Positions 55,762 through 64,000 of a DNA stretch of 64,000 nucleotides are shown here, one piece after another. Below the pieces are notes generated by a model that did not search any database, was not told where the DNA came from, and was given only the letters and a program-made list of their open reading frames with translations. Made by a program: the position numbers and the translations under genes. Every line of letters starts with the position of its first letter. The stretch's first letter is position 1. Source of the DNA: Phytophthora hibernalis (Eukaryota > Oomycota > Peronosporomycetes > Peronosporales > Peronosporaceae); the NCBI GenBank assembly GCA_012656075.1, contig JAAKBF010000214.1, forward strand, positions 62,001 through 126,000, written 5' to 3'.

Positions 55762-56473
55762 TCATTCGTCTTTGGGTTTTGCCGCCTTGTTGTCTGCGGT
55801 GAAGAAGCTGCGATGATATTTTTCACTGTTGTCATTCCTCCGTTGCTTTGGATGTTGTAACTGGTTGTAGTGTTCGTTTTTGCCATGAGTTTCGCTGCCC
55901 TGAGTGCTGATCCAGCTGGTGTTCCCCACTGTACTGAGGTCAACGAGTCTAGCTTTTGTGCTAGTGTGGTTGCTGGGCAGTTTACTGGAGGGTTGTTCTT
56001 GCGTTTTTGTAGATGTACTTGTAGTTTTTGTCGAGACTGTCAATCCGGAGGTAAGTGCAATCTGGAGAAGTCATCGTGAAAGGTTCTGTTACTGGATGGG
56101 ACAATGTTTGTACTGCTTTGTCAGTTCCTTCTCCGACTGTCCCGAGCTGACAGCTTCCAGCTTTCATTGGCTTCCAAGGCTCGTTTGTTGGTTTGTGGTA
56201 AATCACCCACCCTCCCATCGCCCTTGAACCCTTCAGATTGTGAGTGCAGTACTGGATATTCCACATCTCGATGTCTATTGTTTCCTTTTCTTCGTCCATT
56301 GTCATCATAATATTGTGGCATATGCCAAGGCATTGTGCCTGAATTTGTTTTGCTGGTTGTTGTTGCCATGCACTTGTAATCTCTCGGGTCTGATACTCTC
56401 CTGCTGCTATGATTGCTGCCTGTGTCCCTCTCGCCGAAGTTATTTTGTCGTTAAACACTGCTTCATTACACAT
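55762..56473 (-). CDS. Unknown Thr/Lys-rich ORF pair, probably one gene
   Basis: 56473-55982 encodes MCNEAVFNDKITSARGTQAA... with MGGWVIYHKPTNEPWKPMKA. The overlapping frame 56043-55762 (STSTKTQEQPSSKLPSNHTS...) continues it after a likely one-base shift near 56030. Thr/Ser/Lys/Asn-rich, AT-richer than host genes here. No domain is recognised; it could be an ORF of the transposon whose 3' end is the dispersed repeat at 55672-55725. Confidence 0.35.
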
Positions 56474-56558
56474 GCATTCATACTAGAGGCGTAGCATTAG
56501 GCTTGGAGGACAGTTGACAAATATTCTTTTTAAATTAAGTTCGCGCCTCATTGAATTT

Positions 56559-56782
56559 TTAAATTTTCGTGTGCCCCGGATACCGGCGGTAGTGGCACAC
56601 GAAAAGCGGTATACTACCGCTGATAAATAAGTAATGTTGAAAGCGAAGGCTCTCCTTGAGCATCTCGTTGAAGGAATCCTTATCCGAGCGCGGGTATTCC
56701 ACCAGCTCTTGCTTCAAGTGCATTTGCATCTTGTTGTCTTTGCCAAAGAAAACGCGTTTGCAAACACATCCGAGAACCCTAG
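56559..56782 (-). pseudogene. Truncated ORF cut by the LTR element
   Basis: Minus-strand sequence VFFGKDNKMQMHLKQELVEY and SFNEMLKESLRFQHYLF to TAA at 56559 looks coding. It is broken at 56783, where LTR copy B begins. The other side of the insertion is outside the window. No family recognised. Confidence 0.35.
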
Positions 56783-58612
56783 TGTGGTGTAGGATCACGC
56801 AGAAACAACCAAACGGTATGAGTCCCACCAACAACACTGCTTCCCCTTGTCAGGTCAACGAGCGTTGGATCAAACCTAAAGACCAGGAACGATCCCTTAC
56901 GTCGGGTTGGATGTGAACCCTCTGTACACCTAGGTTGTATTAGGCCAACCCAATAACCTGCACCACTAGCCACGAGCGAGGGATAGTATGCAATATTGCG
57001 CTTTCGCGCCCCCGAGTCCCTCAGAAGGAAGGGTACCGGCTGTCAAGCCTAATACGGGTTTGCCGAGGTAAAACCTCGGCGGGTAGTAGAATATGTGAAA
57101 CACTCGGTTCCACTATAATATATGGTAAACGACGCTTCTCATCGCTCCCAACACTCGGCCACTCTGTGGTGTTGTGATTCACAGAAAACGTCGTTAGTTC
57201 GGCGTCCAAGCAACAGCACAACAATTCGCCGAGTCAGGTCGGCGATGTTGGGCTTGCGCAGGGTTCCTGTCGGTTCCTTTGCGGTTCGCCCCAGCCGGGG
57301 TTCAGTTGAGTGTTTTTCCCGACGGGTACCAAGCTCCAAACTATCCAGAGACTCGCCTGAGCGGGGCAGTCTCCGTGCAAAACCCTGTACCCTCCACCAA
57401 AGGATGGACGGCAGCGCGCGAGCGCTTTTACAGGTCACCAGGCGCAGATTACGCCCAGCTAAGAGGTTACGGTGTCCTGGGTTGTGCAGACCCACCGGCT
57501 CGTCGAATCGACGAGGCTTGTCTTCGCTTGGTAGCGAGAAATGCCCACCCCGGCCGACCTTGATCTCTTGGCGCTACCAGACGGCTCCCCTACAAGCTAT
57601 ACCTCTCGGGAACGACGGCAGACATAATCCAGCCCACGCAGGGACTTACCGGAAAAGTGTACGCTGTTCTTGGACTTAAGATTCTGCTCTAATTGTTATC
57701 TCTATGTCTTTGGAGAGCCCCTTCGGGCTCTTCCCTATGTTCTTCTATCGGTCCTATACAAATATCTAATGAAATGGAGTCGTTACAGATCTCCTGCGAC
57801 GCTTCGCTCAGCTCCGTCCCTTAGTGTCGAGCTGTTTCTTACCTCTCGGCGACTCTTCGCCTAGATCCTAATTTATCCCGCAGTTGATATATCTCCCTCG
57901 AGGCGTATTCTCGCCAAGTCGACTTTCGCCGAGTCCAACTTTCGCAGAGTCGATTATCGTTGAGTCCGTCCATCGCTGAGTCCGTCCTTCGCTGTGTCCA
58001 GCTAAGTGCGATCCCTGTATAAATCCGTTCCCTGTTGAGTGCGATGTACCCACTGGTCTAGCTTAGGCATCCCTAGTGTAGGGTTGTCCAAAATCTGGAT
58101 TTCCCTACACCACAACTCTAATCTCTTGGACTGACCAGCAACAAACCCTCGGTTCAATGTACCTTAGGTTCGCTGATCAGCACCCCACAAGCCGAGCGTA
58201 TCCAGACCCTGAGATAAGCTAGCTAGACTTACCGAAGACGGACTTGACCCTTGGTGACTTGGGGGAAGACTGCTGATTTATTTGTGTTGATCTGTGGCTC
58301 TGAGAGCCTCTGTAGTCAATCCTAAAGCTAGTCCTATATCTAAATACAAATATCCAGTGTGAACCGATCCCCGTATGTGATCCTGTACCCGGCTCTATAA
58401 GACCGAGGGTACGAAACTGAAATGGGTACAAACGAGGGTTCGTACCCTCGGCCGAGAATTTATTATACCCGAACGAGGCCTCGGTCACTAAACTATCGTG
58501 GTCACTGTAGCGCGGGGAATGTAATCCGCCAATCAGGATACGCCGGTCACTTTCCTTCAGCAAGGGCAACCTTGCCGACTGGTGACCGAGCGCCCCAAAA
58601 CCCAATACCACA
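56783..58612 (-). repeat. 3' LTR of element copy B, split by a solo LTR
   Basis: Outside its insertion (57161-58114) it is about 876 bp. It aligns in reverse complement with 35242-37190 of copy A. Termini TG...CA on the minus strand, with the polypurine-like tract adjacent on the pol side. Confidence 0.75.
57166..58114 (+). repeat. Solo LTR inserted in the LTR of copy B (949 bp)
   Basis: GTGGTGTTGTG...CTACACCACA, nearly identical to 35413-36469 apart from the minisatellite. Flanked by the 5-bp direct repeat ACTCT (57161-57165 and 58115-58119). The unoccupied site is present in copy A near 36790-36805, where the flanks join around a single copy. Confidence 0.85.
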
Positions 58613-58678
58613 ACTGCCCCCGCCTCGACGCAAGCTTCTACAAGTAGTGCGCGTCGTGGTGCTTCGCATCTTCGCACC

Positions 58679-61600
58679 ATGGCTCATCTGTCGCGTCTTC
58701 TCAGCGACGCCACCGCCGCCTCTCTCCGTGCCATCACTCCGAGTGACGAGGTAAGCTGCTCCATCTTCATCACCGCAACATCCTGCGCTCCTTCTAACTC
58801 GTCGTTCCATCTTTCTTCCATATCAAAGGCACGATTGCCGGATCCTGACGATGCTCCTGCCGACGTTCCTGGCCCCGCCGAGCCTTCGGTACCGCCTCCA
58901 CAACGTCCCGGTGGTCCTCCGCCGGCTGATGGTGGTGCGGCCGACGGTTCGCCGCTTCCAACGCCTCCGTTGTCACCGGAAGCTTCACCCGTCCTGGCGT
59001 ACCTGCTCCGCGGTACTCCCGCGGCGGCTTCCGGACCTTCGAGTGCCCGGGACACTCGCCTTGTCTCGGTAGGGTGCCGGACCGACACCTACGACGTCGC
59101 TCCTCCTCCCGTTGCCTCGACCGAGCCTTCGGTCTCTGCTCTGGTCGAGCAGCGTCTGGTCAGCTCGTAGTTGGGGTGGCCGTCAACGCCCTCGGCGAGT
59201 CGATTCGTCGCTCGATAGCCGGATGGAGCAAGCCACAGACCTTGGTGGGTTCTGGATGCTGCTGTGGCTCCCGCCCATCTTCCACGGGGTGAGGCGGAGC
59301 TCGTCGTCGACCTTCGTAACGAGGTGGCGGAGCTCAAGGCTCGACTCGCTGACACCGAGGACCGCCTCCAGGCGGAGACGCGAGAACGCGAGCAGTTCGA
59401 GCGTTTCAGCACACAAGCTACCAGCGACGTGGGTGACTCCCTGGATAGCCTCCGTCAGTCATACCTCGCTCTCAAGGACGAGCATGAACAGGCGGTAGCA
59501 CAACTGCGCCAAGCCAACACTGCCATCGCCGACCATGACCACATTGTGGGGCTCTGGGCGGCTCGCGCGACCACGGCCGAGGCTTCGGTGACGTCGACAC
59601 AGCGACTCCTCCGCCAGGATCGTGAGCGTTTCAAGGCAGGCATAGTGGCGTATACGGAGCAAGTGGCTAAACATCGGGCTGCTCTCGAGGCTTCCGACCA
59701 AGCCTCGGTCGGTGCCGTTTCTTCACAGGTCCAAGCTCTCGAAGCTCAGGTCGCGAGCTTGAAGCGGGTGAGCTCCATTCTGCGTCGCAAAGCTGCCCTC
59801 CACGAGCTAGATGTTGACACATCGGTGGTTTGCTTCCGCTGGTACGTTTTGCCCTTCTCTTCTTGCCCCATCGGTCTTCCTAATCTCTTGTTTCCCTGGT
59901 TCAGGTATTACTGCGGACAACATTGACTGGGAGTTGCTCGGACTCTATCCTCCGAGCATCACTTCGAAGCGCCGTCGAAGTGCGTCGTCGGAGAGCTCGG
60001 ACGACAATGATCAAGAGCTCAAGGCCTCGGACCCGGTGCCGAAACCTTCCGTGCAGGCAGCGTCGGCTGCGGATGATTCCTCCGAGGATTCGGCCGACCT
60101 GTCGCTCATTCCGTCGGTATCCCAACGTCGACGGAATCGACGCAATCGTAAGCCTCTCAAGCTCTGCCTCCTCGGACGACACCGGCGCATTCCCACACGT
60201 TCCGTCTGGACCGCCGAAGTCGACCCTTTCTGCCAGCAAGCGATTGGGTCGTCCGTCCAAGAGTTTGGGTGCCCCATCTTGAGGACCCATGCCTAAACCT
60301 TCGGTCAGTACGCCGTCACCTCTCCAGGCGCCTGGGTTTCCTGCGGAATCGCCACCGAACCCCTCGGTTATTTCGTCGCCGGGGTCGCCGGCGCCATCGT
60401 CTCCTGCAGGGTCCCCACCGAGTCCTCCGCCTGGGTCCCTACCGACCTCCGGATCCTCGGTGGCCTCGACACCGGCCGAAGTCATTGACTTGTCGGGCGA
60501 TGAGGTCGATACCGATCCTCGGACGGCCGCGATCCTCGCTTATGGGTCGTTTTCCTCAGCCGTGACTTCGCCGGCTCGTCGCGATGGTCGGCCCACCCGC
60601 AGTGTGTCGGTATTGGCCACTTTGCGGTCCCAGATTGAACTGGAGACTCTTGAGGCGTCCGATGACTTCATCATCGGCTCCCCGTCATCATCCGAGTCTT
60701 CTCAGACCTCGGGGTCGCCTATTGTTCCAGCTCCGCCCGAAACCGCGGCGACCCCGACGCTGCCAGTGTCGTCGCAGACGGCCTCGGTCAGACTCCGTCG
60801 GTCTCGACTCAGCTTACTCCGACTCCACCAAGCGTGCCGGCTGTTCCTGTATCGCAGCCGGTCGCCGCGTCCCTGCCGTTATCGGGTGGGGTATCGACCA
60901 CCTCCTCGGTCACGACGCTCGTGACCTCGGTGGCGGTGCCTACTCCGGTTCCTGCTATCGTAGTGCCATCAACTTCTGCTGGCTCGATTGCAGGGCCCAC
61001 CGATGGTTCAACTCCCCAGCGGCTACCCCCAAGGGCATACACCGAGGTCTCGGTCGGTCTCCGACGGTCGCACACCCAAGTGACGGCTACGCTTTCCACG
61101 GTTCCTGGAACCGATCCAAGTACGTTCACACCGGCAGTGCCTGCTTCCCCGGGACACCGTCACAGCGCCTCGCCCTGATGGCTGGCTCGTACCTACTGCC
61201 TGGATTCACTGCTCCGGTGCCCAAGAGGCTTGGTGTCAAATCCACAACAGCAGCCCGACTCCACCCATTGCTCGCGGTGTTGAGTCCCCGTGCTCGGTGG
61301 CTGGCATTCAAGCCATGGCAGATTGGGTTAATCCAAATCACCCGTGGCAGCAAGTGCGCTCGAAGTTGCCAGAGAACCCGTGCTGTTTCACCATTGATCA
61401 GCACACTCCAGGCTAAAAATTCGACGCGTGCCACAGGATTAGCTCGGTTCGTCAAGATGTGGCGTCAATTCCAGGGCGTGTCCACCGACCGAACCGAGAA
61501 AGCAGACCTCGGTCTGGCATTATGGGAGCGACGCCACTGGGACCAAGTCTCGGCCGTTGAAGCTTTCGTCCGGAGCATGACTCAGAGGCTCGGTGATGAC

Positions 61601-62229
61601 CCCTCGGTTATCTCATTACGAGCGGTATGGGCTGAGTACAACAAGGCTCGGAACCTCCGATTGCGTCAGCAGATGGTGTACGTTGTTGGGAGTGGTGCGT
61701 CGAACGTTCTGGCAAGCCTCGTGAAGCCCCGACCGAGTTTTTGTTGGAACCCAGTTACCTCCTATACTCGTTCGAAGTGATTGAGTGGGCCCCAACGTCC
61801 GAGGATTGAATCGGCGAGCTCGCAACTCTGGATGCTCGTCAACTGTGGCGGAACTGTTGGGTGAACGCGCCCTCCAGTCACCCATTCAACACTACTTTCG
61901 CGCCGTGCAATTCTCCGGTGCCGTTATTCGTGCCTCGTGGCATGACCGGGGCGGAGGTGATTTCGGGCATTATGGTGGATTCGTCCTTGACTCCAAGTTT
62001 GATCGTGGCTCCGTGAGTCCCTCAGGTTTCGGTTGCTGCTCTTCCAGGACCAGCGGATGATGAAGGTAAGGATGAAGGCCAAGCCGAGACAGTTCAATCC
62101 TCGGTAGTGATTCGATCTAGTCCTCGTCGGCCACCTGAACCATTTGGAGTCGTCGTTCGCTGCGTCGGGCTCGCAAATAGTCGTAAAGCAACCAGCCGCA
62201 CATCAAGTTCGATGCTGGTTCCCAGGTAG
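58679..62229 (+). CDS. Antisense gene of the LTR element, copy B (intron-containing)
   Basis: ATG at 58679 (MAHLSRLLSDATAASLRAIT). Exon 1 ends at 58750; intron 58751-58827 (GTAAGC...AAAG); second intron 59842-59904 (GTACGT...TTCAG), joining into ITADNIDWELLGLYPPSITS. Order in the product: Pro/Ala-rich (DAPADVPGPAEPS), coiled coil (ELKARLADTEDRLQAETRER; VQALEAQVASLKRVSSILRR), basic/acidic Ser-rich region, Pro/Ser-rich region to about 61100, then a helical block (VKMWRQFQGVSTDRTEKADL; WDQVSAVEAFVRSMTQRLGD). Frameshifts near 59165, 60290, 60800 and 61770. An open frame near the end (GPADDEGKDEGQAETVQSSV) runs to TAG at 62227-62229, overlapping the pol end on the other strand by about 110 bp. No retroviral motif. 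Function unknown. Confidence 0.6.
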
Positions 62230-64000
62230 GCTCGTCGTGGCCGACCCACTTCACCTTGAACTCTCTGACAGCGCGATAGGTGCTCGTTGTTAGCGGTGAT
62301 TGATCGTCCAGAATTCCCTCTACTTCGTATTCGCCAGGCACTCTGTCAGGCTCCCAAGCTATCTTCCGGTAACAGCTCCTCGTCGAAATCAATCCTCGTA
62401 TCCTCGGTCACCTCAGCTGTCAGCCGACTCCTCGGTCGGTCGCCATATTCGTTCACCGCCTTGAGCCGTGAGACATGCACCACTGGGTAGAACCGATAAC
62501 CACTCCGATCCGGCAGCTCTAGTTCATACGCGAACTCTTCAACCTTCTTCTTCACCCGGAATGGCCCGTGACATCGGTGTGCTAGCTTCTTGGTCAGTTA
62601 TGGTTTCACGCGCTCCATATAGAGCCACACCCTGCTCCCAGGCTTGAATAGAGACCTCGGTGCTTCTTCAGTAGCTTCGGGAGACGCCCCAGTCTCTTCC
62701 TGCCCGGTGTCTGAGGCTTCGTTCCCGTCAGTTTCCGTCGTTGTCCCCTGCCTTTCGACCTTCAATCCTCACGTCGGTCAAGCGACTCGTTGTATTCGCG
62801 GGCTCTCCGAGCCTTCTCTACCTTCTGGTACTCCATCGCCATTTTCCATGCAATTTCTTGCTGTCGGTTCAATTCTCGGCGCTACGCCAGCGCATCAGTT
62901 TGACCTCGGGATCCTCGTGTTTGGGACGACGACATCGCTCGCAAGGTAGACCGAGCATCCCACCTATGAACGAGGTAGAATGGAGTATCCTTCCGAGTGC
63001 CGTCCTGAGAGTTGTTGATAGCGAAGACAAGTCGTTCGGCGATCTCGCTCCAGTCTTGTTGCAACGGGTGTTCTGCATACACTCGCACTGACGTCATGAT
63101 GGTCTTGACTGGACGTTCTTGCTGCCCGTTTGCTTGCGGACGATAACTCAACGTGGCCCTCGACCGAGATTGCATCATCTCAGCGAATGCTTGAAAACCT
63201 CACTCATGAACCGAGGGTCTCGGTCATGGCGAATCATCGTTGGCGCCCCGAACCTTCGGTAGACACACTCTTCGAACGCTTGAGCGACTTTTAATGCGGT
63301 CGTATCTGACATGGCCTTCCCCATGACGAATCGTGTGAACGAGCATTGAAACAGTAACAGCGCGGTATTCCCTCGTCGATATTTCGGCAATGGTATGACG
63401 AAATCCATCGACACCAGCTGGAATGGTCTCTCGACTAGTACATTCCCAGGAGAGTACCCTCTGAGCTGCGGTCGACTTTTGCTCGAGCTGCAGTCTGGGC
63501 AGGACCGCATATGTCGCTCAACGTCTGCGTACAGTCCGACCCAATAATAATCCATTTTCGCTCGGTGGTATGTTCGACCGATACCTTGGTGACCACCTTC
63601 TAACGAGTCATGGCAGCTCTGTAATACTCCCTGAATCATCGTTGTGAGTACCACCAGGCGCATCTTGGCCTCTTCTTGGTTTCAATTAGTCCATCGACGA
63701 CTCGCTCCGATAATATACAGCACACCATCTTCGCTTAGCACAAACTTGTCGGCCATTTTCCATGCATCTCTCGCTGCACTGTAACTCAGGCTGGCTTCCA
63801 CGCCTCGGAGAACGACCTTGAGGTTTGTTCACCTCAGCTCCTCGTCCTGGGCAGCGGAGATCCTTCGTCTTCGTTTCTCTTGAATGGTTACCGGGTCGAC
63901 ATCGTTTGCATTTGGTGCTCAGATGCTGGCCTCGGTCGTTGGTTGCTTCGTTCTGAGTCTCTGAGGCTACCTCATCTGCTTCGTCTCGTCGTGTTATATC
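62117..64000 (-). pseudogene. Chromovirus-type integrase with C-terminal chromodomain
   Basis: From the right edge: DAWKMADKFVLSEDGVLYII, zinc region GGHQGIGRTYHRAKMDYYWV and MRSCPDCSSSKSRPQL (HHCC), core LVSMDFVIPLPKYRRGNTAL (first Asp), MIRHDRDPRFMSEVF (second Asp), YRPQANGQQERPVKTI (Glu), AFAINNS-type helix, then YRFYPVVHVSRLKAVNEYGD. A chromodomain follows, VREFKVKWVGHDEPTWEPAS, ending VADED and TAG at 62117. Frame breaks: an early stop near 63690, and shifts near 63175, 62880 and 62350. Normally a 3' LTR would follow closely; here 3.5 kb with the antisense gene intervenes. Confidence 0.75.

Larger units (their letters stand above)
56783..64000 (-). mobile_element. LTR element copy B: pol, antisense gene and 3' LTR
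   Basis: Sense orientation is minus. From the right edge: integrase and chromodomain (to 62117), then a 3.5-kb region carrying an oppositely directed gene (58679-62229), a purine-rich tract GAGGCGGGGGCAG (58613-58626 read on the minus strand), and the 3' LTR (58612-56783) starting TGTGGTAT and ending ACACCACA. Gag, protease, RT and the 5' LTR would lie beyond 64000. Copy A shares the antisense gene, tract and LTR in mirror orientation. Confidence 0.7.

Noticed and set aside
58679..62229. Interpretation of the antisense gene as an ordinary Gag of a plus-strand Gypsy
   Set aside because: It lacks capsid and zinc-knuckle motifs, keeps introns in both copies, and the polypurine-like tract and LTR polarity fit a minus-strand element. 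Not fully excluded.

Overview
The window looks like a repeat-dense stretch of an oomycete nuclear genome, most likely Phytophthora or a close relative. The evidence is GC-rich genes with short GT-AG introns (about 60-85 bp), a MULE with a FAR1-like head, PiggyBac-type, Harbinger-type and hAT-type transposases, and many Ty3/Gypsy fragments. I recognise these families by eye; no database search was run. Most long genes carry single-base frameshifts while reading on perfectly in the next frame. This means either pseudogenes or residual indels in a long-read assembly, so frame-broken calls are given as whole loci.

Layout. 1-3.5 kb: MITE-like sequence and a decayed SAP-domain/PiggyBac-type transposase. 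3.5-19.4 kb is a block of conserved host genes: an RCC1-repeat protein, a very large coiled-coil protein (about 11 kb, ending 17656), and, convergent with it, a CABLES-like cyclin-box gene on the minus strand. 19.4-30.1 kb: a Gypsy gag fragment (+) lying tail-to-tail with a Gypsy gag-pol (-). 30.4-32.9 kb: a MULE. 33.1-37.2 kb: the first copy (A) of an unusual LTR element. 37.2-45 kb is mixed: gene remnants, a Harbinger-like transposase, several inverted-repeat elements, a small Cys-rich gene, and a tandem pair of EFM5/EEF1AKMT1-type lysine methyltransferase genes. 45.3-51.4 kb: a rearranged Gypsy (+) with an expanded acidic repeat. 51.6-56.8 kb: hAT fragment, a decayed helical protein gene, MITEs, an RNase H-like ORF and unknown ORFs. 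56.8-64 kb: the second copy (B) of the unusual LTR element, running off the right edge.

The most interesting system is the LTR element present as copies A and B in opposite orientations. In copy B the integrase and chromodomain lie on the minus strand (64000 to 62117). The 3.5 kb between the pol stop and the 3' LTR (56783-58612, with a purine-rich tract directly beside it) carries a gene on the opposite strand. That antisense gene encodes a coiled-coil, Ser/Pro-rich protein and keeps two introns at the same places in both copies. Introns survive retrotransposition if they are antisense to the genomic RNA, so this fits an element that carries an intron-bearing antisense gene between pol and the 3' LTR. 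Each copy's LTR is also split by a related solo LTR with a 5-bp target duplication, at different sites, so each copy shows the other's empty site.
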